Notes: generated by a model not told the origin, from the sequence alone. DNA of 64,000 nt from G963663315 sp965231905 (GCA_965231905.1 CBDDOO010000002.1:1178001-1242000); one strand, 5' to 3'. Numbered from the stretch's first letter, positions 53,891 through 63,965 are shown. Made by a program: numbers and translations.

Positions 53891-54817
53891 ATGAAGCACG
53901 CCTTTATCATGAACCCGCTGGAGTCCGTAAAGCCCTGGAAAGATACCAGCTATTTCCTGATGCTTGCTTGTTGTGAACGCGGGCGCCGGGTCTGCCATCT
54001 GGATCAGCGGCAACTCTGGCTGGATCATGACGACCTGAAAGCGACCGTGACCTGGGTGAACGCGCTTGACGATATGGATCAGCCGTTTACGGTTTCAGGG
54101 CAGGAGACAGTCTCCCTGTCGGAGATGGACGCGGTCTGGGTCAGAACCGATCCTCCGTTTGACCGCAGGTATTTTTATACGACGCTGATGCTGGATTACT
54201 TGCCATCCAATACCCGGGTATTGAACCGGCCTGAAGGGATCCGGAACTGGAATGAGAAGCTGGCCGCATTGTATTTCCCCGATTTGACCCCGCGGACCCG
54301 GGTGACCGCCGATGTCGATGTGATTCGAGCCATGGCCGCGGAATTTGGCCGGGTGACGGTGAAACCGATAGATGGCTTTGGCGGCAAGGGAATCGTTTTT
54401 TACGGTCACGGTGAGGATCCCGCGGAAATACGGGAAGCGACCCATGCAGGTAAGCGCTGGGTAATCGCCCAGCAGTATCTGCCGGCGGCGGCACAGGGGG
54501 ACAAGAGAATCCTGCTGCTCAAGGGCAAACCGCTGGGCGCTATTTTGCGCGTTCATGCCGATGGCGCTGAATTGAACAATATGGATGCGGGCGGAGCGGC
54601 GAATCCGGCAAAACTGAATGCCCGTGATCTGGAAATCTGTGCGGCGATTGAGTCTGGCCTGGTCAGGCAGGGGATATTTCTCGCCGGAATAGACATCATT
54701 GGCGGCCAGCTGATTGAAGTGAATGTGACCAGCCCCACCGGGCTGCGGGAAATGAGCGGATTCGATCAGGTTGACTATCATCATCAAATCATCTCGGCGC
54801 TGGAAAATGAAAGCTGA
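53891..54817 (+). CDS. gshB: Glutathione synthetase
   Basis: ATP-grasp enzyme joining glycine to gamma-glutamylcysteine. The 308 residues start MKHAFIMNPLESVKPWKDTSYFLM, close to known GshB starts. Motifs include VRTDPPFDRRYFYTTLMLDYL, KPIDGFGGKGIVFY (ATP-grasp loop) and the metal-binding LIEVNVTSPTGLREM at the end. I rejected an upstream TTG start that overlaps the ferredoxin gene. Confidence 0.96.
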   Translation: MKHAFIMNPLESVKPWKDTSYFLMLACCERGRRVCHLDQRQLWLDHDDLKATVTWVNALDDMDQPFTVSGQETVSLSEMDAVWVRTDPPFDRRYFYTTLMLDYLPSNTRVLNRPEGIRNWNEKLAALYFPDLTPRTRVTADVDVIRAMAAEFGRVTVKPIDGFGGKGIVFYGHGEDPAEIREATHAGKRWVIAQQYLPAAAQGDKRILLLKGKPLGAILRVHADGAELNNMDAGGAANPAKLNARDLEICAAIESGLVRQGIFLAGIDIIGGQLIEVNVTSPTGLREMSGFDQVDYHHQIISALENES

Positions 54818-54836
54818 AAAAACGAAAGAGGAAATC

Positions 54837-55424
54837 ATGCAAAACCGGGTTCTGGCTTCGCTTGACGAGTCAAAACACGCCCTGGAGAGTTTCCTGTATG
54901 ATGAGGGCAGGATTGCGGCCATTGTACAGGGCGCCGAACGGATCATTGCCGCATTGAGGAACGGCAACGCGGTTTACAGCTGCGGCAATGGCGGTTCGAT
55001 GTCCGACGCCATGCACTTTGCCGAAGAGCTGACCGGACGCTACCGCAACGACCGTCCCGGCCTGGCGGCCACCGCCATCAGTGACCCCGGACATCTGTCC
55101 TGTGTCGCCAATGATTACGGCTATGAGCAGGTGTTTGCCCGGTATCTGGAGGCCAGGGCAAAACCGGGGGACGCGCTGGTCGCGATCAGTACCAGTGGGC
55201 GGAGCGCGAACGTGGTCAAAGCCGCGGAGTTTGCCAGAACCCGGGGGGTCGAGGTCATCAGTCTGACCGGGCGCGCAAATTCTCCACTGGGCCGACTGGC
55301 CACGGTCGATATCCATACCATCGACTATCCATACGCGGACAAAATCCAGGAGCTGCATATCAAGGTACTGCACATCCTGATCGAGTTGATAGAACGTTCG
55401 CTCTTTCCTGAAAATTATGGATAA
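54837..55424 (+). CDS. gmhA: GmhA-like D-sedoheptulose 7-phosphate isomerase
   Basis: SIS-domain enzyme for the first step of ADP-heptose synthesis for LPS. The 195 residues carry VYSCGNGGSMSDAMHFAEELTGRYRNDRPG, near identical in pattern to GmhA, then ISTSGRSANVVKA and the C-terminal IQELHIKVLHILIELIE with the metal-binding Gln/His. The ATG preceded by AGAGGAAATC gives the length of E. coli GmhA; an ATG ten codons earlier is possible. It lies inside a glutathione-related operon and overlaps the next gene by eight bases. Confidence 0.92.
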   Translation: MQNRVLASLDESKHALESFLYDEGRIAAIVQGAERIIAALRNGNAVYSCGNGGSMSDAMHFAEELTGRYRNDRPGLAATAISDPGHLSCVANDYGYEQVFARYLEARAKPGDALVAISTSGRSANVVKAAEFARTRGVEVISLTGRANSPLGRLATVDIHTIDYPYADKIQELHIKVLHILIELIERSLFPENYG

Positions 55425-58400
55425 CCGCTGGGAATTCTGGATTGATCGGGGAGGCACGTTTACCGATGTTGTCGCCCGGCAGCCCGATGGTCGTGTGGTC
55501 ACGCATAAACTGTTGTCGGAGAATCCCGGACAGTATCGGGATGCGGCGATCCAGGGTATCCGGGACATTCTGGGGGTAAAACCCTGCGATAGACTCGACA
55601 CCAGCCGTATCGCGGCGGTCAAGATGGGAACCACGGTCGCGACCAATGCCCTGCTGGAGAGACAGGGAGAAGACACGCTGCTGGTCACCACCCGCGGATT
55701 CCGGGACCAGTTGCGGATTGGTTACCAGACTCGTCCTGACCTGTTCGCGCTGAATATTCAACTACCGGAAATGCTCTATTGCGATATTCTGGAGGTCGAA
55801 GAACGAATCGACGCGCATGGCCGGGTTCTGGTCGAGATGGATCAGGAGCGGGCGCGAGCGGGTCTGCAACGACACTTTAACGAGGGGCTTCGATGCGTTG
55901 CGGTCGTGCTGATGCATGGCTATCGCTATCACCGGCATGAACTCGCCTTAAAGAAGCTGGCGCGGGAAATCGGCTATACCCAGGTTTCTGTCAGTCATCA
56001 GGTCAGTCCGCTGATGAAGTTTGTGCCCCGCGGCGATACGACTGTGGTGGACGCTTATTTGTCGCCGATTCTCAGGCGCTATGTCAATCAGGTCGAGGCG
56101 GAGCTGGACGGGTTTGCACGGCATAACGGCAAGCTCATGTTCATGCAATCCAACGGCGGGCTGACTGACGCCCGGTTCTTTCAGGGGAAAGACGCCATTC
56201 TTTCAGGACCCGCGGGCGGTGTAGTGGGTATGGCGCGGGTCAGTGAGGCGATCAACATGGACAGGGTGATCGGTTTTGACATGGGTGGCACGTCTACCGA
56301 TGTCAGCCACTATAACGGGGAATTCGAGAAAGCGTTTGAAACCCGTGTCGCGGGTGTCCGGTTGCGCGCCCCGATGATGCTGATTCATACCGTGGCCGCC
56401 GGTGGAGGCTCAATTCTTCATTTTGACGGAGCGCGTTTCCGGGTAGGCCCGGATTCGGCGGGCGCCAGTCCGGGGCCGGTCTGCTATCGTAACGGCGGCC
56501 CGCTGACGATCACGGACTGTAATGTCATGGTCGGCAAGCTGCAGCCCGACCTGTTCCCCAATGTATTCGGCGAGGGCGCAGACCTGCCACTGGACGCGGT
56601 GCGGGTGGAGAAGGAATTCAAACGGCTGGCGGCGCGAATCCGGGAGGATGTCGGGGATCAGCGCAGCCCCGAATCCGTAGCCGCCGGATTCCTGTCGATC
56701 GCGGTCGAGAACATGGCCAACGCGATCAAGAAAATCTCTGTGCAGCGGGGATACGACGTATCGGACTACACGCTGTGCTGCTTTGGCGGCGCCGGCGGGC
56801 AACATGCCTGCCTGGTAGCGGATGCCCTGGCATGCAAGACCATACTGGTACACCCGTTCGCCGGTGTCTTGTCCGCTTACGGGATGGGGCTGGCGGACAC
56901 GGTGGCAGACCGGCAACAGGCGGTTGAAGCCGTGCTGGAGCAGGCGCTGATCGAGGATTTGAGTGACTGGCTGGATCAATTACAGGACAGCGGCGCCGAG
57001 GAACTGAAACGGCAGGGCGATCCATGTGAAAGCCTGTCGTTCAACCGCTTGCTGCATATTCGTTACCAGGGTTCGGATACGACCCTGGTTGTGCCCCATG
57101 GTTGCCTGGATGAGGTTCGGGCTCGATTCGAGCGGGTTCATCAGATGCGTTTCGGGTTTGTCTCGGCGGACAAACCATTGATCGTGGAGTCGATTCAGGT
57201 AGAAGTGGTCTCCGCGGCCAGGCCATCAAAGATCGAAAATCCGGTTAACCGGGGTGACGGTTCACAAGCGGCCGCAAAACCGGACGCAATCAGGAAATGC
57301 TACATGGAGGATCAATGGGCCGACACGCCGTTTTATCAGCGAACCTCGCTGATTGCGGAGCAGGCGGTCAATGGGCCGGCGGTGGTTCTTGATTCGACTG
57401 CAACCATCGTGGTCGAACCGGGCTGGCGGGCTGTATTGAAGCCGGACAATAACCTGATTCTTGAGCGCTACCTGGAACGCGCGGAAGTAAAAGCCATTGG
57501 TACGCAGGTGGACCCGGTGATGCTGGAGATATTCAACAATCTGTTCATGTCGATCGCGGAACAGATGGGTTTTGTGCTGGAAAATACGGCGGCGTCGGTG
57601 AACATCAAGGAGCGCCTGGATTTTTCGTGCGCTATTTTCGATGCGTCAGGGGCGCTGGTTGCCAATGCCCCCCACATGCCGGTGCATCTCGGCTCCATGG
57701 GAGAAAGCATCAAGACCGTCATCCGCGAAAGGGCTGGCCGTATTTTTCCCGGTGACGCCTGGATATTGAATGCGCCCTACAATGGCGGGACTCATTTGCC
57801 GGACGTGACGATTATCAAGCCCGTGTTCGCTGAAAAAGACCGGATTCTGTTTTATGTCGCCTCGCGGGGGCACCATGCCGACATCGGTGGAAAAACTCCC
57901 GGTTCAGCGCCTGCCGATTCAACCAGTATCGAACAGGAAGGCGTGGTAATCGACAATGTGAAACTGGTTGAAAACGATCAATTCCTGGAAAAAGAGATAT
58001 ACAGCTTGCTGACCAGCGGAACCTGGCCCGCTCGCAATCCACAGATGAATATCGCTGATTTCAAGGCGCAACTGGCGGCCTGTGAGAAGGGGGTCAGGGA
58101 ACTGGTCAAGATGACCGGACACTATGGTATAGCGACGGTTCACGCTTACATGAAACATGTTCAGGATAATGCGGAGGGGTCTGTCCGCCGTCTGTTCAGC
58201 GTCATGCAAGATGGAGAATTCACCTACAAAATGGATGATGGCCACCGGATTTCGGTGAAAATCAGGGTTGACCGGATGAACCGCAAGGCGGTTGTGGATT
58301 TCACCGGAACCAGCGCCCGGCATCCGGGTAATTTCAATGCTCCAACCGCAGTGGTTCGCGCCGCCGCGCTCTACGTTTTCCGGTGCCTGGTGGACGACCA

Positions 58401-59067
58401 GATTCCGTTGAATGAAGGCTGCCTGAAACCGATGGAGATCATTATCCCCGATGATTCGATGATCAACCCCCGCTACCCCGCCGCGGTGATCGCCGGCAAT
58501 GTTGAAACTTCACAGTACCTGGTCGATACCCTGTTCGGAGCCGTGCAAGCCGTTGCCGCGTCCCAGGGCACGATGAACAATTTTATCTGGGGCAATGAGC
58601 GATACCAGTACTATGAGACCATCTGCGGCGGCGCCGGCGCCGGTGAGGGTTATCACGGAGCCGATGCTGTACACACGCACATGACCAACTCCAGGTTGAC
58701 CGACCCCGAAGTTCTGGAATGGAGATTCCCGGTCATTCTGGAGTCTTTTGAAATTCGGAAAGGCTCCGGCGGCAGGGGGAAATACCATGGCGGGGACGGC
58801 GTTGTCAGAAAAGTACGATTCCTGGAGAGTATGATTGCCAATATTATTTCCGGTCACAGAAAAATCCCGCCCTACGGCCTGAATGGAGGCCAGCCCGGAA
58901 AAGTCGGATCAAACCGTGTAATCCGCGCAGATGGTTCGCAAACGCCGCTTGGTGGAACGGGCCAGATTGAGCTGACGCCGGGGGATGTGGTGGTGATCGA
59001 AACTCCGGGGGGAGGAGGGTATGGGGCTTATGATTCAGACGAGGTAGAAACCGATGACATTTTTTAA
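55417..59067 (+). CDS. 5-oxoprolinase/hydantoinase, fused HyuA-HyuB form
   Basis: A 1216-residue ATP-dependent amidohydrolase. HyuA part (about 1-690): DRGGTFTDVVA near the N-terminus, DMGGTSTDVSHYNGEFEK near 289, then GGAGGQHACLVA. HyuB part from about 700: MLEIFNNLFMSIAEQMGFVLENTA, LNAPYNGGTHLPDVT, GHHADIGGKTPGSAP and a C-terminal GGGGYG. Full fusion matches eukaryotic and bacterial 5-oxoprolinase (about 1290 aa) and some hydantoinases. Proximity to gshB favours 5-oxoproline, but hydantoins or related amides remain possible. Confidence 0.9.
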   Translation: MDNRWEFWIDRGGTFTDVVARQPDGRVVTHKLLSENPGQYRDAAIQGIRDILGVKPCDRLDTSRIAAVKMGTTVATNALLERQGEDTLLVTTRGFRDQLRIGYQTRPDLFALNIQLPEMLYCDILEVEERIDAHGRVLVEMDQERARAGLQRHFNEGLRCVAVVLMHGYRYHRHELALKKLAREIGYTQVSVSHQVSPLMKFVPRGDTTVVDAYLSPILRRYVNQVEAELDGFARHNGKLMFMQSNGGLTDARFFQGKDAILSGPAGGVVGMARVSEAINMDRVIGFDMGGTSTDVSHYNGEFEKAFETRVAGVRLRAPMMLIHTVAAGGGSILHFDGARFRVGPDSAGASPGPVCYRNGGPLTITDCNVMVGKLQPDLFPNVFGEGADLPLDAVRVEKEFKRLAARIREDVGDQRSPESVAAGFLSIAVENMANAIKKISVQRGYDVSDYTLCCFGGAGGQHACLVADALACKTILVHPFAGVLSAYGMGLADTVADRQQAVEAVLEQALIEDLSDWLDQLQDSGAEELKRQGDPCESLSFNRLLHIRYQGSDTTLVVPHGCLDEVRARFERVHQMRFGFVSADKPLIVESIQVEVVSAARPSKIENPVNRGDGSQAAAKPDAIRKCYMEDQWADTPFYQRTSLIAEQAVNGPAVVLDSTATIVVEPGWRAVLKPDNNLILERYLERAEVKAIGTQVDPVMLEIFNNLFMSIAEQMGFVLENTAASVNIKERLDFSCAIFDASGALVANAPHMPVHLGSMGESIKTVIRERAGRIFPGDAWILNAPYNGGTHLPDVTIIKPVFAEKDRILFYVASRGHHADIGGKTPGSAPADSTSIEQEGVVIDNVKLVENDQFLEKEIYSLLTSGTWPARNPQMNIADFKAQLAACEKGVRELVKMTGHYGIATVHAYMKHVQDNAEGSVRRLFSVMQDGEFTYKMDDGHRISVKIRVDRMNRKAVVDFTGTSARHPGNFNAPTAVVRAAALYVFRCLVDDQIPLNEGCLKPMEIIIPDDSMINPRYPAAVIAGNVETSQYLVDTLFGAVQAVAASQGTMNNFIWGNERYQYYETICGGAGAGEGYHGADAVHTHMTNSRLTDPEVLEWRFPVILESFEIRKGSGGRGKYHGGDGVVRKVRFLESMIANIISGHRKIPPYGLNGGQPGKVGSNRVIRADGSQTPLGGTGQIELTPGDVVVIETPGGGGYGAYDSDEVETDDIF

Positions 59068-59515
59068 ATTCCATTCCGAATCCCTGCGGGATGACTGGCT
59101 GGACGCCTATGGGCACCTGAACGAAGCCTATTACCTGGTTCCATTCAGCAATACGACCTGGTTGATGCAGGACCATTTCCTGATGGGGGTGGATTATTTC
59201 AAAAGAACCGGATGCGCGCTGTACACGGTGGAGACTCACCTGCGCTATCTGAACGAAGTCAGGAAGCCGGCGCTACTGGAAATTGAAACCCTGATTCTCG
59301 GTTCTGACGCGAAGAAGATCTGGTTTGCCCATCAGATGGTTGTGGACGGTTCGGTTCGGGCCACCGCCGAATTCATGATCCTGCATTATGATACCCGGCA
59401 GGGACGAACCACGCCGATGCCTGAGCCGGTACAGGCCATGCTGAAGCGGGCCGAAATCACTTCGACGCCGGACTGGGTGGGGCGACAGATCAGTCTGCTC
59501 AAAAAACCGGAATGA
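59054..59515 (+). CDS. Thioesterase-like hotdog-fold protein
   Basis: A 153-residue protein resembling the 4HBT hotdog family: RDDWLDAYGHLNEAYYLVPFSN near the N-terminus, with a conserved Asp and His-Asn in YGHLNEAYY, then THLRYLNEVRKPALLEIETLI and TAEFMILHYDTRQGR. Related proteins act on betainyl- or carnitine-derived CoA esters. The substrate here is unknown. It overlaps the oxoprolinase by 14 bases and ends the rightward operon. Confidence 0.82.
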   Translation: MTFFKFHSESLRDDWLDAYGHLNEAYYLVPFSNTTWLMQDHFLMGVDYFKRTGCALYTVETHLRYLNEVRKPALLEIETLILGSDAKKIWFAHQMVVDGSVRATAEFMILHYDTRQGRTTPMPEPVQAMLKRAEITSTPDWVGRQISLLKKPE

Positions 59516-59519
59516 GGCT

Positions 59520-59543
59520 CCAGGCAGAACTCCGGTTGCCTGG
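59520..59543 (+). terminator. Hairpin after the thioesterase operon
   Basis: CCAGGCA (59520-59526) and TGCCTGG (59537-59543) form a 7-bp perfect stem with a 10-base loop. A second stem, ACCGG/CCGGT at 59555-59573, is followed by TTCGTTTT. One or both may terminate the rightward operon between convergent genes. The T-run is weak. Confidence 0.35.
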
Positions 59544-59559
59544 GCAAAAGAATGACCGG

Positions 59560-61671
59560 TCAGGCAGGCCGGTTTCGTTTTGACAGGATCACGGCAAGAA
59601 TGACAAGCAGAGCGCCCGCGATATTGGCCAGAAGAACCAGCGGCAGGAAAGTGATGATCCCGCCCAGCGCAAACATTGGCACAAGCAGCCAGTTCAAGGG
59701 TCCTTCGGCATGATTCTGCATCAACGCATTCAGCGCATAGAGACCAAACAGCGCGAAAAAGGCGATCTGCAGAACTTCATGGAAGTCGCCGGATATCAAT
59801 GGCGTATACGCGAACATCAGGGGCAGGATATAGAGACCCTTGGAAATTTTCCAGGCCTGGAATCCGGTGGCCATTGGTTTCGAGCCCGCAATTCCCGCCG
59901 CGGTAAACGCCGCGAGGCAAACCGGCGGGGTAACATTGCTGTCCTGACTCAACCAGAAGATAATCAAATGGGCAGTGAGCAGGAAAACCATTTGGGTTTC
60001 TGGATCAACCATCAACGGACGCAATGTGATTGCCACGTCAAAAGGCATTGCGGCGAGTAGTTCCAGAGCGTTTGCCCGCGACAATCCGGCCCCGATATCT
60101 GCAACGTGCGGACTGTCAATCAATCCGAATATCGCTACTTTGGCCGGGTCACTGATACCGGCGACCAACTGCTCTGCAATGACGCTGTCAGCCATGATTC
60201 CCGCAAGCGCGGGCGCAGTCAGAATGGCAAGAACAATGTAGGCGGCGGTAACCGGAAGTCCCATACCCAGCGCCAGAGACGCGAGCCCGATCAGCAGAAT
60301 CGCGAGAGCCAGCGACCCTTGTGACCATTGCGCGATCATCAACGAAAATCCGTTGCCAACGCCGCTGGTGACGATGGCATTGTTAATGATTCCGATTGCA
60401 ACCAGCAGGACAGCGGTCAGGATTGAGGATTTGACGCCGATCAGAAAAGCGCGGGCAATCCGGCGGTGACCCATGAATACGGGATTGAAATTGTCCAGGC
60501 GAATGAGCCTGGCTATCGCCGAAGCTGCCCAGGATACTGTTATCAGCGCTGCAATTGCCCAGGAAGCGGCAAATGCGGGAGTAACGCCCGTCATCAACAG
60601 CCAGATCATAACAGTGAGTGGCAGAACGAAAGTCAAACTTCCTGAAACCAGTTTGCCATAATCAATGGTCAGGTCCAGTTTATCCCCGATTTGGTATTTC
60701 ATCGCTTCAATCCGGATGATAAAGGCGACCGAGAGAAAATAGAGCAATGCGGGTATGATCGAGACCGTGACAATGGTCGCATAAGGGATCGATGTGTAGC
60801 TTGCCATGACAAAGGCTCCGGCGCCCATGATCGGGGGCGTCAATTGCCCCCCGGTAGAGGCCGAGGCTTCAACCCCCGCGGCGAAATTGCTTCTGAATCC
60901 GTTTGATTTCATCAAGGGGATGGTGATTACCCCCGTTGACGCGGTATTTGCGATGGCAGAACCACTGATTGTGCCTGTCAATGCAGATGAAATCACCGCA
61001 ACAAAAGCCGCGCCGCCACGGATGCGTCTGGCGACCAGCTTTGACAGTTCGATCACAAAATCACTGGCTCCCGAGGCTATCAGGAATCCGCCGAAAATCA
61101 TGAACAGGGTGATATTCGTAGAGGAAATGCTGGCAAGAATACCGAACATTCCTTCGTCATTATAGAGTGTTCGGAACAGGACATCATTCAGGGGCAGCGT
61201 CGCTGACCTGAAAACACCGGGCAACCAGGCCCCGAGAAACAGGATGTAAGACAGGGATAAAAGAATCAGAACCGGAATCACCCAGCCTGAAACCCGCCGG
61301 GACAAGTCAATTGCCGCGAAAATCAGAACAAAGCCAGCCACCCAGTCAACAGGATTGAATTGCCAGGACTGCCCCGTTACGGCAAGTGTGCGTTGATAGA
61401 GCAAGGCTTCTGAACCGGCAACCCATAGCGCCGCCGCGGCAATGACAAGCCCGTAGACAAGGTTGACCAGAATGGCTGATCCGGATGTCCGGTTTGCCTT
61501 GAACGGGCTGTGAACAATCGAGGCAAGAAAGGCGAATCCGGCAAAGTGAATGGCGTTTTGCCAGAGTCCGGGTTCCAGCAAGTAGATATTCGTCAGAATA
61601 TGCCAGATTCCGAACACGACCGCGACCACCCCAACGGTTCGACTGGTCAGGGATTGAGAGGCTCCATCCAA
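59560..61671 (-). CDS. Fused TRAP transporter permease (DctQM type)
   Basis: A 703-residue membrane protein with some 16-19 hydrophobic segments. It is the fused 4TM/12TM permease of TAXI-type TRAP systems: GTISGSAIANTASTGVITIPLMKSNGF near 235 and ASASTGGQLTPPIMGAGAF near 265 are typical. Later segments include GMGLPVTAAYIVLAILTAPAL and DSNVTPPVCLAAFTAAGIAGSKPMATG. It uses a Na+ or proton gradient to import an organic solute delivered by the adjacent TAXI protein, whose stop is 43 bp upstream. Confidence 0.95.
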   Translation of the reverse strand: MDGASQSLTSRTVGVVAVVFGIWHILTNIYLLEPGLWQNAIHFAGFAFLASIVHSPFKANRTSGSAILVNLVYGLVIAAAALWVAGSEALLYQRTLAVTGQSWQFNPVDWVAGFVLIFAAIDLSRRVSGWVIPVLILLSLSYILFLGAWLPGVFRSATLPLNDVLFRTLYNDEGMFGILASISSTNITLFMIFGGFLIASGASDFVIELSKLVARRIRGGAAFVAVISSALTGTISGSAIANTASTGVITIPLMKSNGFRSNFAAGVEASASTGGQLTPPIMGAGAFVMASYTSIPYATIVTVSIIPALLYFLSVAFIIRIEAMKYQIGDKLDLTIDYGKLVSGSLTFVLPLTVMIWLLMTGVTPAFAASWAIAALITVSWAASAIARLIRLDNFNPVFMGHRRIARAFLIGVKSSILTAVLLVAIGIINNAIVTSGVGNGFSLMIAQWSQGSLALAILLIGLASLALGMGLPVTAAYIVLAILTAPALAGIMADSVIAEQLVAGISDPAKVAIFGLIDSPHVADIGAGLSRANALELLAAMPFDVAITLRPLMVDPETQMVFLLTAHLIIFWLSQDSNVTPPVCLAAFTAAGIAGSKPMATGFQAWKISKGLYILPLMFAYTPLISGDFHEVLQIAFFALFGLYALNALMQNHAEGPLNWLLVPMFALGGIITFLPLVLLANIAGALLVILAVILSKRNRPA

Positions 61672-61714
61672 GCCGAACTTCTTCAGCGTCGCCTTGCCGG
61701 ATGCCGTTGCGGCC

Positions 61715-62722
61715 TTATTCTGTCATCATCAGATGTTCCGGAATATCCAACCCGACTTCCTGGTAGTATTTTATCGCTCCGGGGTGCAGAGGGGCGGGAA
61801 GGCCAGCCATCGCCTTGTCGACCGACATTGCCCGGGTCGCAGGATGGATGGCCTGCAAGAATCCCAGGTTTTCGTACATGGTTTTGGTCAGAAGGTAGAC
61901 ATGCTCTTCATCGACATCCGCGTTCACGGCCAGAAAATTGGGTTGCGCAATGGTGCGAATATCTTGATCCTGACCGGGGTAGACACCAGCCGCGATTGTG
62001 TAGGGTACCCAAAGGTCGCGACCACCGTCCATCGCCGCCGCCTGTTCAGCAGTTACCTCAAGGATTGTGAATCTGTCTCCATTGGACGCCATCAGTTTCG
62101 TGACCGCGCCGGTAGGCGGGCCGGAAGGGATGCCGGCTCCAACCGCTTGACCGTTCGCCAAAGCGTCAGCAGTCGGGCCGTATCCGGCATACACAAGATC
62201 GAAATCAGTTTCAATGTCAATCCCGAGCCCGGATAACAGAACCTTGTTCGAGCCCAGCGTACCCGAGTTTTGCTTGCCCATACCCATGGCCATTCCCTTG
62301 AGCGCTGCCAGATCATCCACTGTGCCGCTTACGACCTTGTCATTGGAAATGATGAATTGCTCGACATTTTGCCACAGCATGGTAATGGCGCGCAGATTCT
62401 TCTGCTTTTCGGAAATCGGGCCGGAGCCAGTTGCGGCGTATGAGCCGTACAGCCCCTGCAAAATTGCAAAATCCGCAGTCCCGGCCGCCAGAGCCTGAAC
62501 ATTGGCGCCCGAGCCGGCAGAGTTTACCGCCGTCAGGCTGAACTTTTGCTTGGGTAGCAATTTCACTTTCGACAGTGTGGAAATTGCGGTGCCAACCGGA
62601 TGGTATGTGCCGCCTGTTGACGCTGTATTCAGGACATAATCGGTCGATTGCGCGAATGCCGCCGATAAGGTGAAGATCGCTACAGCCAATGCGCTGATCG
62701 TAACTCTGATAATATTCGACAT
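61715..62722 (-). CDS. TAXI-family TRAP solute-binding protein
   Basis: Periplasmic binding protein of the fused permease. The 335 residues have an N-terminal signal peptide (IRVTISALAVAIFTLSAAFAQ) and the TAXI motif YVLNTASTGGTYHPVGTAIS, then GSGANVQALAAGTADFAILQ and GKQNSGTLGSNKVLLSGLG. Ligand is not predictable; known TAXI ligands include glutamate. It lies between the oxygenase gene and the permease on the same strand. Confidence 0.95.
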   Translation of the reverse strand: MSNIIRVTISALAVAIFTLSAAFAQSTDYVLNTASTGGTYHPVGTAISTLSKVKLLPKQKFSLTAVNSAGSGANVQALAAGTADFAILQGLYGSYAATGSGPISEKQKNLRAITMLWQNVEQFIISNDKVVSGTVDDLAALKGMAMGMGKQNSGTLGSNKVLLSGLGIDIETDFDLVYAGYGPTADALANGQAVGAGIPSGPPTGAVTKLMASNGDRFTILEVTAEQAAAMDGGRDLWVPYTIAAGVYPGQDQDIRTIAQPNFLAVNADVDEEHVYLLTKTMYENLGFLQAIHPATRAMSVDKAMAGLPAPLHPGAIKYYQEVGLDIPEHLMMTE

Positions 62723-62845
62723 AGCTTACTCTTTATAATAGTGGATGAAACTGTTTACGGGAGGGCCATTGTAATACAGAATGGCTGGTGTTGGATAATA
62801 CCAATACCGGAATGGTCCTCCGGGCAGACGGGCAGAACTTCAATA

Positions 62846-63844
62846 TCAGTCGCCATAGTGGAGCATGGATGCGGTTTCGGTATCGTTGATGTCACTGATT
62901 GCGGTTTCGACGTCATGAATCGCGTCCCGCAGGTAGTTGGTAATTACCCGCTTGTCATCGGTAAAGGGGATTTCATCAACCAGGGTTTGCAGCCTGCCGA
63001 TGGACAGCCACGCTTTGTGTCGCGCCCACTCGGCAAAGAGGACATGGTGAGGGTCTACCAGGGACAAATCCGGGAATCGGCAAACATCGTCAATTTCAGT
63101 GTTCAACGGGACATAGCCATTGACCAGGGTGATGCGTTCTCCCGGTCGGGTGAGGCTCGCGCCACGATGCACCACCATATTGCCATGCAGCGCAAAGGCA
63201 TAACCCGCGCCAGGAAATCGGGGACTCACTATCCGTTCCGATGGAATTGAATCACCCTTGTCCGAAATTTCTTTCGCCTGTTCACGGGTGCCCATGAAAT
63301 ACTGGAACTCTCCGCCAGAAAGCTGGTCCGGGTCAGACAACATCAACACATAATCCAGGCTCAGCGTATCATGATGCCATTTATCAACCGGGCGATTGAG
63401 GTCGTCCGGAGCATAATTCAGATGCCCCAGATGCAGGGGCATGGTATGGGGTGATACCGGGGCGCCGAAGATGTCCGAGATGAATTCGGTGACCTCGCCG
63501 CAAAGGCAGAAACCCCTGAGAAAACGGGATTGATAAGCGCCGCCGCGAACCATATTCTCGATGCGTTCACAGTTGACTGCATATTTGCGGAGTGAACGGG
63601 CCGTATCGCGCATGATCCTGACTCCTTCGTCTGATAGCAACCGCACGGCGCCGGAGATTGCCAAGTCGGTTGGGCATTCCTTGATCGTTTCGGCATCATA
63701 ACCCAGATCACTCAACCGCACCGTGTCTTGCGGGGGTTCGAGTTGAAGATGCCTGTCCGGGTCGAATTCGACTTCTTCATCAAAATATTGATACCCGTCA
63801 GGCAGGCAGGACGGAAATTTCGGGGGGCTGTTGCAGTACGGCAT
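62846..63844 (-). CDS. Phytanoyl-CoA dioxygenase (PhyH) family protein
   Basis: A 332-residue 2-oxoglutarate/Fe(II) oxygenase. It shows a proximal HxD site in VDKWHHDTLSLDYVLM near residue 160, and a distal His and 2-oxoglutarate Arg in NMVVHRGASLTRPGERITLVNGYV near 225-245. PhyH members hydroxylate small molecules, including ectoine and halogenated amino acids. Same strand and 123 bp upstream of the TAXI binding protein, so it may process the transported solute. The intervening 123 bp show no clear promoter. Confidence 0.85.
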   Translation of the reverse strand: MPYCNSPPKFPSCLPDGYQYFDEEVEFDPDRHLQLEPPQDTVRLSDLGYDAETIKECPTDLAISGAVRLLSDEGVRIMRDTARSLRKYAVNCERIENMVRGGAYQSRFLRGFCLCGEVTEFISDIFGAPVSPHTMPLHLGHLNYAPDDLNRPVDKWHHDTLSLDYVLMLSDPDQLSGGEFQYFMGTREQAKEISDKGDSIPSERIVSPRFPGAGYAFALHGNMVVHRGASLTRPGERITLVNGYVPLNTEIDDVCRFPDLSLVDPHHVLFAEWARHKAWLSIGRLQTLVDEIPFTDDKRVITNYLRDAIHDVETAISDINDTETASMLHYGD

Positions 63845-63965
63845 ATCAGATCATCCAGGTGGTCAGGGTCAGGATTATGGCATTATATATAAATCGGGGG
63901 GATCAGTGCGGACCATGCTATATTCTCGGCATGTTTAGGTATCTACTAATAAGGAATGATATCTG

